Assembly (NCBI RefSeq): GCF_008520265.1
Contig: NZ_VIQM01000013.1
Span: 1 to 64,000, forward strand
Length of the DNA stretch: 64,000 bases
Reading direction: 5' to 3'
Source: Sphingobacterium cavernae
Lineage (GTDB): Bacteria > Bacteroidota > Bacteroidia > Sphingobacteriales > Sphingobacteriaceae
Part shown: positions 54,145 through 64,000 of the stretch, in pieces
How the letters are laid out: each line of letters begins with the position of its first letter
Numbering within the stretch: the stretch's first letter is position 1
The notes under the pieces: generated by a model
Told to the model about the DNA's origin: nothing
Database searches by the model: none
The model's input: the letters and a program-made list of their open reading frames with translations, nothing else
Program-made: the position numbers and the translations under genes

Positions 54145-55166
54145 CACATTACCCAAAAGTAGCTATAGTGATATTAAACTGGAACGGTAAATATTTCTTG
54201 GAGAAATTTCTACCTTCGGTTTACAACAGTACTTATCCTAATATTGAATTCGTCATTGGAGACAATGCGTCGACGGATGATTCTATGTCTTTTGTCAAAG
54301 AAATTTATCCCCACATCCGCGTCATAGAAAATGATCAAAACTATGGCTTTGCTGGTGGCTATAACAAAGTTCTAGAAAAAGTTGAAGCTGATTATTACGT
54401 GCTATTAAATTCTGATGTAGAAGTAATTGATAATTGGATTGAACCCGTAATCGACATGATGGAGCGTGAAAATTATGCCGCTGCCCAACCTAAAATTCTT
54501 GCCTACCACAAGAAAACACATTTCGAACATGCAGGTGCAGCAGGTGGCTATATAGATGCCTTAGGCTATCCATTTTGTCGCGGACGAATTCTCCATATCA
54601 CCGAAGAAGATCAAGGTCAATATAATGTTGAGAAGGAAATTTTCTGGGCCACTGGCGCTGCTTTATTTATAAAATCATCTGCTTGGGAAGAAGCGCAAGG
54701 TTTTGATGCCGATTTTTTCGCGCACATGGAAGAAATTGATTTATGTTGGCGCCTAAAAAAATTGGGTTACAAAATTGGCTATTGTCCAACAAGTACAGTA
54801 TATCATGTTGGTGGGGGGACACTAAATACCAGCAATCCGAAAAAGACGTATCTAAATTTTAGAAATAATCTTTTTATGCTACAGAAGAATTTACCTCTTG
54901 CAAATGCTTTTGTAGTTATTTTTATCCGTTTATGGCTGGATTTATTAGCCTTAATACATTTTATTATACAAGGAAAAGGCAAAGATGCCTGGGCTGTAAG
55001 TCGTGCTCATCAAGACTTTTTTATCAATTTCATTAGAAATTCTAAAAAACGTAAAAAATATTCTGTAATAGAAAACAAAAATGGCATCTATCAAAAATCC
55101 ATTATTTGGGATTTTTATGTGAATAAAATTCAAAAATTTACTGACTTATCAGCAAATAATTTTTAA
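54141..55166 (+). CDS. Glycosyltransferase family 2 protein
   Basis: A 341-residue GT-A enzyme: VAIVILNWNGKYFLEKFLPSV, GDNASTDDSMSFV, YGFAGGYNKVLE, the metal-binding LLNSDVEV, FWATGAALFIKSSAWEEAQGFD and FFAHMEEIDLCWRLKKLGYK, as in rhamnosyltransferase-like GT2 proteins. A hydrophobic segment near 255-275 may associate with the membrane. I start it at 54141, where ATG overlaps the TGA of the acyltransferase gene; the ATG at 54114 would add nine basic residues. A role in surface glycan or lipid modification is likely. Confidence 0.9.
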   Translation: MTHYPKVAIVILNWNGKYFLEKFLPSVYNSTYPNIEFVIGDNASTDDSMSFVKEIYPHIRVIENDQNYGFAGGYNKVLEKVEADYYVLLNSDVEVIDNWIEPVIDMMERENYAAAQPKILAYHKKTHFEHAGAAGGYIDALGYPFCRGRILHITEEDQGQYNVEKEIFWATGAALFIKSSAWEEAQGFDADFFAHMEEIDLCWRLKKLGYKIGYCPTSTVYHVGGGTLNTSNPKKTYLNFRNNLFMLQKNLPLANAFVVIFIRLWLDLLALIHFIIQGKGKDAWAVSRAHQDFFINFIRNSKKRKKYSVIENKNGIYQKSIIWDFYVNKIQKFTDLSANNF

Positions 55167-55243
55167 CCCAACTCAATTCATAGAACATCCAATTTTCGCA
55201 CTATTCTCCTAGCAGTTATAGTTCATAAAATATTGGTTTCTAA

Positions 55244-57304
<2,061 letters not shown>

Positions 57305-57330
57305 CTTATATAATAAATTTAAAAATCAAA

Positions 57331-58206
57331 ATGACGGAGATTCAAGGAGCAGGTGTAGCGTTGGTTACACCATTTAATGAAGATGGAAGTGTAGATTTTG
57401 AAACTTTAGGAAATTTAATTGAGTTTCAAATCGAAGAGGGTATGAATTATTTAGTTTCGTTAGGAACTACAGGAGAGACAGCTACATTAAGCTCTGAGGA
57501 AAAGAAGAAGATTTGGAAATTTACAAAGGATAAGGTTAATGGTAGAATACCATTAGTAGCTGGTATAGGAGGAAATCATACGCAGGAAATCATTGAAGCT
57601 ATAAAAAACTTTGATACAGATGGTTATTGCGCGATACTTTCAGTATCACCTTACTACAATAAACCGACACAAGAAGGTATTTACCAACATTACAAAGCAG
57701 TAGCTGAAGCGTCAAAACTTCCAGTTATTTTGTATAATGTCCCGGGAAGAACAGGCTCAAATATGACCGCACAGACGACTTTGCGTCTAGCTAATGACTT
57801 TGAAAATATTGTAGCGATTAAAGAAGCTTCAGGAAATTTTGCACAATTCTCAGAAATATTGAGAGATAAGCCCGCTGATTTCTTATTAATTTCGGGAGAT
57901 GATCCTGCTACATTACCAATGATGGCTTTAGGTGCGATGGGAATTATCTCTGTAATAGGTAATGCTTATCCAAAATATGTTTCTACATTGTCGCGTTTAT
58001 GTGCAGAGGGCAATTATGTAGAAGCTAGACCAATCCATAATAAATTACTGCAAATTACTGACTTATGTTTTGTAGAAAGTAATCCTTGTGGTGTAAAATA
58101 TATCTTGCAAGAGCTTGGATTTGGAAAAGATTACGTGAGATTACCATTAGTTCCAATTAGTTCAAATACACAACAAAAAATCAAAGAAGAAATAGTAAAT
58201 TTGTAA
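57331..58206 (+). CDS. dapA: 4-hydroxy-tetrahydrodipicolinate synthase
   Basis: A 291-residue TIM-barrel aldolase condensing pyruvate with aspartate semialdehyde, the first committed step to diaminopimelate and lysine. Catalytic K164 is in VAIKEASGNF, Y135 in LYNVPGRTGS, and the motif SLGTTGETATLSSEEK is near the N-terminus. The end SNPCGVKYILQELGFGKDYVRLPLVP is typical of DapA. It follows ligA and is followed by a terminator. Confidence 0.96.
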   Translation: MTEIQGAGVALVTPFNEDGSVDFETLGNLIEFQIEEGMNYLVSLGTTGETATLSSEEKKKIWKFTKDKVNGRIPLVAGIGGNHTQEIIEAIKNFDTDGYCAILSVSPYYNKPTQEGIYQHYKAVAEASKLPVILYNVPGRTGSNMTAQTTLRLANDFENIVAIKEASGNFAQFSEILRDKPADFLLISGDDPATLPMMALGAMGIISVIGNAYPKYVSTLSRLCAEGNYVEARPIHNKLLQITDLCFVESNPCGVKYILQELGFGKDYVRLPLVPISSNTQQKIKEEIVNL

Positions 58207-58229
58207 ACATTTAGGTAAATGTATATAAT

Positions 58230-58263
58230 GGAGGGCTTCATCTTAGGATGGAGCTTTCCTTTT
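58230..58263 (+). terminator. Terminator of the ligA-dapA transcript
   Basis: GGAGGGCTTCATC pairs with GATGGAGCTTTCC over 13 positions (three G-T pairs), loop TTAG, followed by TTTT. It lies 24 bases after the dapA stop. Confidence 0.7.
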
Positions 58264-58362
58264 ATAAGCACTTTTATGCTGACAAGTAGAGAAATTTATC
58301 GTAAGATGTATCTTAATTATTGAAACATTGTAGTATATTTAAATACAAAAATTACTTCAATT

Positions 58363-58770
58363 ATGGCTGATTCATCGGTACACACACAAAATAAAGGTTC
58401 AAAAATGAAATCATTCTTAGGTTGGTTAGTTTTAGTAGCATTTTTAGTCGTTGGAGGCATCGTATATTGGAAATACTATTTTGTCTTTGGCGAAGGCGTT
58501 AAATCAGGATATTTAAACTACGCAGTAAAAAAGGGAAATCTCTTTAAAACTTATGAAGGCAAACTTATCCAAGAAGGCTTCGGTGGAAGCCGTACGGGTG
58601 TAGTCACTAGTAATGAGTTTGTATTTTCTGTAGAAAGCGATTCTATCTACAGTATATTAGAAAGTAATAGCGGTAAATTCTTCGATCTTCATTATAAAGA
58701 GTACAAAGGAGCATTGCCATGGCGTGGTAATACGGTATACGTCGTTGATAAAATAGTTCAAATGAAGTAA
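58363..58770 (+). CDS. Conserved single-pass membrane protein of unknown function
   Basis: A 135-residue protein with a polar N-terminus (MADSSVHTQNKGSK), one membrane helix (about 18-37, FLGWLVLVAFLVVGGIVYW) and a soluble beta-rich domain (GYLNYAVKKGNLFKTYEGKLIQEG). Similar small Bacteroidota proteins are often mislabelled as 6-phosphogluconate dehydrogenase; nothing in this sequence supports that activity. It lies 16 bp before the T9SS plug gene and is probably co-transcribed with it. Confidence 0.75.
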   Translation: MADSSVHTQNKGSKMKSFLGWLVLVAFLVVGGIVYWKYYFVFGEGVKSGYLNYAVKKGNLFKTYEGKLIQEGFGGSRTGVVTSNEFVFSVESDSIYSILESNSGKFFDLHYKEYKGALPWRGNTVYVVDKIVQMK

Positions 58771-58786
58771 CTTATTTCTACGTTAA

Positions 58787-60085
58787 ATGATTCAACCTAA
58801 ATCATTTATATTAAGCGCGTTATTTCTATTATGTAGCTTAAATATTTTTGCGCAAAAGCCAAAGAAGAAACAAGATGATAATCGAACTGTTAAAAACACT
58901 TTAATCTATGACAATATAAATTATTGCTCATACATAAAAAGTGTACAGTTGAATCATGTCGATAAAGAAGCTGTATTTCCTATAATTAATTTACAAAATC
59001 AAGAATTTTTAAAGATTTCATTTGACGATTTGCGTGCGGATAACCGTGCTTTATACTATAGTGTAGAGCACTGCAATGCTGATTGGTCTCCGAGTCGATT
59101 ACCGCTATTAGATGCTTTGATTGGGTATGAAGAAGATAGAATATTTGAGATTCAATCATCAAAAAACACATTAACACCTTATACGCATTATTCTTTTGTA
59201 TTTCCAAATGAAAACAGTAGACCTAAAGTTGCTGGCAATTTTTTATTGAAAGTTTACGAAGATGCGGACAAAGCTAGATTGCTTTTCAGTAGGAGGGTTT
59301 ATGTTTTAAACGCTTCTGTAAATTTGGATGTAGAAATTCTACCCTCTCCCATTTCTTCTCAAAAATCAAAAAATCAAAAGTTAAATATTACAGTAAATTC
59401 GCAACAAGAAATTATTAATCCAGCTGTAAATATGCAAATCCATGCTTTCCAAAATCAGCGTATTGATAACTATAAGATTCTTAAAGATATTTCTCAAATT
59501 AGCCCTCAAAAAATCACATACAATCAACCTTCTACTCTAGATTTTAAAGGGAATAATGAATTTAGAACGCTGGATTTACGAAGTATGCGAAGTACCTCAT
59601 CAGCAATCCAGAATATAATACGCGACACCGTCATCAACGTACAATTGTATAATGACGATAAAGTATCTAACGAAAAATATGAATTTAAACCAGATGAAAA
59701 CGGTCGGTTTTTCATCCGAAATATAGACTTCGATAATGCTGAACTAGAAAGTGAATACATTTCTGCACATTTTTCGCTAAAAGATTCTGCAAATATTAAA
59801 GGAGATATTTACCTTGTGGGTGCATTTAATAATTTCAATACCACTATTGAAAATAAACTCAAGTATAATTCAGAAAGTGGTGAATGGGAAACTAAGCATT
59901 TGTTAAAACAAGGCATTTATAATTATGAATACATCCGAAAAAACGGAACTGAGATAAATACAGATTTGTACGCAGGATCATTTTTTGAAACAGAAAATGA
60001 ATACCAAATACTGGTATATTATCGAAAACCAGGCACATATTGGGATGAAATAATAGGATTTAAAAATATAAATACGATTAAATAA
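58787..60085 (+). CDS. Type IX secretion system plug protein (DUF5103)
   Basis: A 432-residue exported protein: signal peptide MIQPKSFILSALFLLCSLNIFAQ, then a basic stretch (KPKKKQ). The DUF5103 domain includes CSYIKSVQLNHVDKEAVFPIINL, DLRADNRALYYSVEHCNADWSPS and FPNENSRPKVAGNFLLKVYEDA. A C-terminal Ig/CBM-like segment contains DIYLVGAFNNFN and YNYEYIRKNG. DUF5103 proteins correspond to the plug that closes the SprA pore of the type IX secretion system in the outer membrane. No other T9SS component is in this window. Confidence 0.88.
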   Translation: MIQPKSFILSALFLLCSLNIFAQKPKKKQDDNRTVKNTLIYDNINYCSYIKSVQLNHVDKEAVFPIINLQNQEFLKISFDDLRADNRALYYSVEHCNADWSPSRLPLLDALIGYEEDRIFEIQSSKNTLTPYTHYSFVFPNENSRPKVAGNFLLKVYEDADKARLLFSRRVYVLNASVNLDVEILPSPISSQKSKNQKLNITVNSQQEIINPAVNMQIHAFQNQRIDNYKILKDISQISPQKITYNQPSTLDFKGNNEFRTLDLRSMRSTSSAIQNIIRDTVINVQLYNDDKVSNEKYEFKPDENGRFFIRNIDFDNAELESEYISAHFSLKDSANIKGDIYLVGAFNNFNTTIENKLKYNSESGEWETKHLLKQGIYNYEYIRKNGTEINTDLYAGSFFETENEYQILVYYRKPGTYWDEIIGFKNINTIK

Positions 60086-60096
60086 TAACATTTACG

Positions 60097-61527
60097 GTGG
60101 AGGAAAACAAAGAAAATCAATTAAAAAGAGGATTAAGCAACAGGCACATCCAATTAATCGCTATTGGGGGTGCAGTCGGTACAGGATTGTTTTTAGGAAT
60201 TGGTAAGGCCGCTATACTAGCTGGACCATCCGTGATACTTGGGTATGCTATTGCAGGTATTTTTGCTTTCTTTATTTTAAGACAATTGGGCGAAATGGTT
60301 GTTGATGAACCTGTGTCCGGTAGCTTCTCCTATTTCGCTAACAAGTATTGGGGACCATTTGCAGGTTTTGCTTCGGGATGGAATTATTGGATTCTTTACA
60401 TATTAGTAAGTATGGCCGAATTGACTGCTATTGGTGTATACGTGCAGTTTTGGTGGCCTGAAATACCACTTTGGGCATCCAGTCTTTTCTTTTTTGTTGT
60501 CATCAACGCATTGAATCTAACTTCTGTAAAGGTTTATGGCGAAACAGAATTCTGGTTTTCCATCATCAAAGTAACGGCAATCATTGCGATGATTATCTTT
60601 GGTGCCTATTTATTGATATCTGGCGCTGAAGGCGAACACGCCACAGTTCAAAATTTAGTGAATGATGGAGGCTTCTTTCCAAAAGGTTGGTTTGAACAAA
60701 ATGCTGATGGATCCTATCAAGGTCTTTTAGCCGCTTTAGTAATAATTATGTTTTCTTTTGGCGGACTTGAATTAGTCGGCATCACAGCAGCAGAAGCTGA
60801 AAACCCAGAGAAAAATATCCCTAAAGCGACGAATCAAGTACTTATTCGTATTTTAATTTTCTACGTTGGTGCATTGTTCATTTTGTTTTCATTGATGCCT
60901 TGGCGATCTATTACGGCAAATACAAGTCCTTTTGTAGAAGTATTTGATATATTGAATGACAAGCATTTTACACTATTAGGAAAGACATACGATTTCATGA
61001 GTTTCATTGCTAATGTTCTTAACATAATAGTATTAACAGCGGCTTTGTCCGTATACAATAGTTGTGTATATAGCAATTCAAGAATGCTCTATGGATTAGC
61101 AGAACAAGGAAATGCGCCTAAATTTTTGAAAAAACTCAACAAAAATCATGCGCCAATCACGGCATTAATGGTGTCAGCTGCTTTGGTAGGTATATGTATC
61201 ATCATTAATAAAATTATGCCCGAAGAGGCACTTGGTATTCTAATGTCTTTGGTAGTTTCGTCGCTGGTGATCAATTGGATTATGATTTGTTGGACACATT
61301 TGCATTTTAAAAAACAGAAAAGCAAAGCAAATGAAAAAACGAAATTCCCAAGTTTGTTCTACCCAATAAGTAATTATTTGACATTGATATTCTTATTCGG
61401 TGTATTAGGATTAATGTGGTTGACCGATTTAAAGATTTCAGTAGAATTAATACCAGTTTGGTTGTTATTACTCTATATAAGTTATCGACTTGTTAAAGCA
61501 AATAAAGAAAAGAAGAAGTTAGGATAA
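60097..61527 (+). CDS. Amino acid permease (APC superfamily, AAT family)
   Basis: A 476-residue transporter with twelve predicted helices and the AAT-family signature LSNRHIQLIAIGGAVGTGLFLGIGKAA in the first helix region. GEMVVDEPVSGSFSYFANKYWG, GFASGWNYW and FSFGGLELVGITAAEAENPEKNIPKA are also typical of the proline/D-alanine/histidine permease group. It starts with GTG (60097), 12 bases after the T9SS plug gene. The amino-acid specificity cannot be told from sequence alone. A strong terminator follows. Confidence 0.92.
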   Translation: MEENKENQLKRGLSNRHIQLIAIGGAVGTGLFLGIGKAAILAGPSVILGYAIAGIFAFFILRQLGEMVVDEPVSGSFSYFANKYWGPFAGFASGWNYWILYILVSMAELTAIGVYVQFWWPEIPLWASSLFFFVVINALNLTSVKVYGETEFWFSIIKVTAIIAMIIFGAYLLISGAEGEHATVQNLVNDGGFFPKGWFEQNADGSYQGLLAALVIIMFSFGGLELVGITAAEAENPEKNIPKATNQVLIRILIFYVGALFILFSLMPWRSITANTSPFVEVFDILNDKHFTLLGKTYDFMSFIANVLNIIVLTAALSVYNSCVYSNSRMLYGLAEQGNAPKFLKKLNKNHAPITALMVSAALVGICIIINKIMPEEALGILMSLVVSSLVINWIMICWTHLHFKKQKSKANEKTKFPSLFYPISNYLTLIFLFGVLGLMWLTDLKISVELIPVWLLLLYISYRLVKANKEKKKLG

Positions 61528-61566
61528 AACAATAACGCTCGGAAATTCCGAGCGTTTATTGTTTTT
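61527..61566. terminator. Bidirectional terminator between permease and trxB
   Basis: AATAACGCTCGGAA / TTCCGAGCGTTTATT forms a strong stem flanked by AAAAC and GTTTTT. It lies directly after the permease stop, and the converging trxB gene ends 15 bases beyond it. Confidence 0.88.
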
Positions 61567-61581
61567 AAAAGCCGTAGAAGA

Positions 61582-62541
61582 TTAGTGATCTCCTTTTGCT
61601 GCTAAGTATCTTTCAGCTTCTAATGCAGCCATACAACCTGTCCCTGCTGCTGTAATAGCTTGACGATATACATTATCTTGCACATCACCACAAGCAAATA
61701 CACCAGGGATATTTGTAGCTGTAACATTTGGCTGTGTAATTAAATAGCCTGTTTCGTCCATATCCAAAATACCTTGGAATAACTCTGTGTTAGGTTTATG
61801 ACCAATAGCTACGAAGAAACCTGTTACATCTAAGTCTTGAGTTTCATTCGTTTTATTATTTTTCACACGTACACCTGTTACGACCTGACCATCACCTAGA
61901 ATCTCTTCCGCTTCACTGTTGTACAATACTTCAATATTTTGTGTATTCATCACGCGGTGATACATCGCTTTTGAAGCTCTGAATTCATCACGACGAACCA
62001 ACATATAGACTTTATTACACAATTTCGCTAAATATGTTGCCTCTTCTGCTGCCGTATCTCCTGCCCCAACTATCGCTACATCTTGGCCTTTGTAGAAGAA
62101 TCCATCACATACAGCACAAGCAGACACACCAAAACCGTTATATTTTTGCTCTGATTCCAAGCCCAACCATTTAGCTGTCGCGCCAGTGGAAATGATAACA
62201 GTATCCGCAGATATCACGGTTTTACCGTCAATTTCTACATAGTGAATTCCACCATCTTGTGAAAAATCAACTTTCGTAGCATAACCAAAACGTACTTGTG
62301 TACCAAAACGCTCAGCTTGATTTTTCAAATCTTCCATCATTTCTGGTCCTGTAATGCCATTTGGATAGCCTGGGAAATTATCTACTTCAGTAGTTTGTGT
62401 CAACTGACCACCAGGAACGATTCCAGTATATACTATAGGTTTCAAATCAGCACGAGCTGCATAAATAGCCGCAGTATATCCTGCAGGTCCAGACCCAATG
62501 ATCAAACAATTAACATGTTCTGATACTTGCTCTTTATTCAT
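61582..62541 (-). CDS. trxB: Thioredoxin reductase
   Basis: A 319-residue FAD/NADPH enzyme that reduces thioredoxin. FAD motif IIGSGPAGYTAAIYAAR, GGQLTQTTEVDNFPGYP, redox-active C142 and C145 in SACAVCDGFF, NADPH motif VAIVGAGDTAAEEA, VFACGDVQDNVYRQAITAAGTGCMAALEA at the end. The length matches the low-molecular-weight class. The exonuclease gene lies upstream on the same strand, 13 bp away. Confidence 0.96.
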   Translation of the reverse strand: MNKEQVSEHVNCLIIGSGPAGYTAAIYAARADLKPIVYTGIVPGGQLTQTTEVDNFPGYPNGITGPEMMEDLKNQAERFGTQVRFGYATKVDFSQDGGIHYVEIDGKTVISADTVIISTGATAKWLGLESEQKYNGFGVSACAVCDGFFYKGQDVAIVGAGDTAAEEATYLAKLCNKVYMLVRRDEFRASKAMYHRVMNTQNIEVLYNSEAEEILGDGQVVTGVRVKNNKTNETQDLDVTGFFVAIGHKPNTELFQGILDMDETGYLITQPNVTATNIPGVFACGDVQDNVYRQAITAAGTGCMAALEAERYLAAKGDH

Positions 62542-62554
62542 TATATGTTAAGAT

Positions 62555-63490
62555 TTATTTTTTACCGAATTTACTTTGCAGACTCGCCAACATATCATTT
62601 GTGATAGGTTTAGCAGGTTCCGCTACTTTAGGCTTTTGTACATCAGTTTTCGCTGCTTTGTCAGCAGGTTGCTTCTGTGCATTTTTCTCATTTTTGTAGG
62701 CATTCCAGTGTTTCTCCAAAATGCGTTTTGTATACAAAGGAAAATCACCATTTTGCATCCAAGCGTAATAACTTGGCTCTGCGTCGAACACATCTGTTAA
62801 TCTTCTACCCTTATGCTTACCAAAATTGATACATACCTCATCTTGCTCGTCGTAAACAAAACGTCCAGCAAAATCAACAGGCTTTGTAAGATTTGTAAAC
62901 TTGTGTAAGGCTTCCACATCATTCACAACTGGATAAGACACAGCACCATGCTTGTCTGTAAAACTTTCGTTTTCGTATTTTGTCAATTGTGCCTTTAGTA
63001 CTTCGTAAGTCGCACGTACATCATCCTCTGCTTGGTGTGCATTCTCCAAAGATTTACCACAATAGAATTTGTATGCCGCTTTCAATGTACGTTGCTCCAT
63101 CTGATGGAATATATTTTGTACATCTACAAAAGAACGACCATCCAAAGTAAAATCAACACCCGCTTTTAGAAATTCTTCCATTAGCATGGGAACATCAAAT
63201 TTGTTGGAATTGTATCCTGCTAAATCAGAATTGCCAATGAAATCTGCTATTTCCTGTGCTAAATCTTTAAATGTAGGTGCATCTTTGATGTCTTCATCAT
63301 AGATCCCATGAAACATTGACGATTCCACTGGTATTGGCATCAGAGGATTTACTCTACGCGTGTATACTTCTTCTGAATTGTCAACATTTACTTTTAGTAT
63401 TGAAATCTCAACAATTCTATCGGATGCAATATTTACACCAGTTGTTTCTAAATCAAAAAAAGCTAATGGACGTTTTAATTTTAGTTCCAT
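62555..63490 (-). CDS. DnaQ-like 3'-5' exonuclease with C-terminal DUF3820-type domain
   Basis: A 311-residue protein. Residues 1-180 form a DEDD exonuclease: DLETTGVNI (ExoI, D and E), YNSNKFDVPML (ExoII, D) and HQAEDDVRATYEVL (ExoIII, H and D). A DUF3820-like segment follows (INFGKHKGRRLTDVFDAEPSYYAWMQNGDFP) and then a lysine/alanine/proline-rich tail. This domain pair is common in Bacteroidota, and a role as proofreading or repair exonuclease is likely but unproven. It is upstream of trxB. Confidence 0.9.
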   Translation of the reverse strand: MELKLKRPLAFFDLETTGVNIASDRIVEISILKVNVDNSEEVYTRRVNPLMPIPVESSMFHGIYDEDIKDAPTFKDLAQEIADFIGNSDLAGYNSNKFDVPMLMEEFLKAGVDFTLDGRSFVDVQNIFHQMEQRTLKAAYKFYCGKSLENAHQAEDDVRATYEVLKAQLTKYENESFTDKHGAVSYPVVNDVEALHKFTNLTKPVDFAGRFVYDEQDEVCINFGKHKGRRLTDVFDAEPSYYAWMQNGDFPLYTKRILEKHWNAYKNEKNAQKQPADKAAKTDVQKPKVAEPAKPITNDMLASLQSKFGKK

Positions 63491-63637
63491 GAATCTATAT
63501 TTATATTTTTACCCATAAGGGTAAAATAATTAAGGACAAAAATAAACAATTGCTAGCGTCGCATCATCTAAATTTTGTCACAACTCTACATTTAAAATAT
63601 TTTCAACAAAAGACTGACTTTAACCAAAAATCAAAGC

Positions 63638-64000
63638 CTAATCTTCTTTATTATAATTCCAAGTACGTAATTTTTCTTGCAGGATGCGCGATATTTTATT
63701 GAAATAACGCTTCTGTTTATACCCCATTACCCATTGAATTCCCTGAACAGCATTCGTACAAAATAGCTCATCTGCTTTTTTCATAATTTCCGGACTAATT
63801 TGTGCTTCGACAACGGGTATACCTTCATCTTCTGCCATATCCATCACAACACGACGCATAACACCATCAATACAACCTTGATTTAAAGCTGGTGTGTATA
63901 ATACTTTATCGTAATACACAAAGATATTAGAGGTCAACGCTTCACATAAGAATCCTTCTTGATTCAAGATAAAGACGTCATCGTAATCAAATTTCTTTTT
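63638..64000 (-). CDS. Class IV aminotransferase (PabC-like), C-terminal part
   Basis: The frame is open to the last base of the window, so the 5' part of the gene is missing; about 120 C-terminal residues are visible. VFILNQEGFLCEALTSNIFVYY is the class IV signature region (substrate/PLP phosphate site), followed by PALNQGCIDGVMRRVVMDMAEDEGI and AQISPEIMKKADELFCTNAVQGIQWV. These fit 4-amino-4-deoxychorismate lyase or branched-chain/D-amino-acid aminotransferases; PabC-like is most likely from FCTNAVQGIQWV. It reads on the minus strand. Confidence 0.85.
   Translation of the reverse strand, partial: KKKFDYDDVFILNQEGFLCEALTSNIFVYYDKVLYTPALNQGCIDGVMRRVVMDMAEDEGIPVVEAQISPEIMKKADELFCTNAVQGIQWVMGYKQKRYFNKISRILQEKLRTWNYNKED

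Noticed and set aside
58363..58770. 6-phosphogluconate dehydrogenase, a label often attached to similar small proteins
   Set aside because: The protein has 135 residues with one membrane helix and no nucleotide-binding or catalytic motif of that enzyme.

Overview
The window looks like chromosome from a low-GC member of the Bacteroidota, most likely Sphingobacteriaceae (Sphingobacterium/Pedobacter type). The evidence is a SusC/SusD pair, TAnnTTTG-type -7 promoter elements, many LxxC lipoproteins, a type IX secretion plug protein, malate:quinone oxidoreductase, and DUF4296/DUF3298-type proteins. The genus is an inference. No tRNA, rRNA, CRISPR array, transposase or phage gene was seen.

Layout. 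1-2.3 kb: the tail of an unknown gene, then an ABC-F ATPase. 2.5-8 kb (minus): two exported family 2 glycoside hydrolases. 8.1-17.6 kb: housekeeping genes (mutS2 with a DUF4296 lipoprotein; then on plus yggS, a DUF3298 lipoprotein, aspartate kinase, a THUMP-like methyltransferase, a luciferase-like oxidoreductase and a lipoprotein). 18.3-21.7 kb (minus): mqo, then a TPP riboswitch controlling a PnuC-type thiamine transporter and an acyl-CoA-dehydrogenase-like flavoenzyme. 21.9-23.9 kb: fabG and a LuxE/PaaK-like protein, separated by palindromic repeats.

23.9-25.8 kb is a scar. A GC-rich, highly palindromic, attC-like element leads into the 5' end of an OLD-family nuclease gene. That gene is cut off and joined tail to tail to a subtilase pseudogene, which is frameshifted and has also lost its 3' end. 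The subtilase start codon lies in the loop of a perfect 24-bp inverted repeat.

27.9-37.5 kb is a polysaccharide utilization locus: SusC, SusD, a DUF4886 lipoprotein and a glycoamylase-like (GH144-type, probable beta-1,2-glucan) hydrolase, then a hybrid histidine kinase broken by two nonsense codons and a frameshift. 37.5-45.2 kb is a complete L-fucose catabolic operon of the non-phosphorylating type (FucP permease, mutarotase, dehydrogenase, lactonase, dehydratase, 2-keto-3-deoxy-fuconate dehydrogenase, 2,4-diketo-3-deoxy-fuconate hydrolase) with a divergent AraC regulator. Next to the regulator is a NamZ-type (DUF1343) protein.

46-64 kb is mostly core metabolism and envelope: an M16 protease pair, hemF, gpsA, a sugar acetyltransferase, an outer-membrane protein, WbqC, an LpxL-like acyltransferase with a glycosyltransferase, ligA, dapA, the T9SS plug protein, an amino-acid permease, trxB, a DnaQ-like exonuclease and a truncated class IV aminotransferase. 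Behind the acetyltransferase are two tandem hairpin units with different stem sequences but the same loop and tail, a good candidate for an undescribed structured RNA or repeat family.
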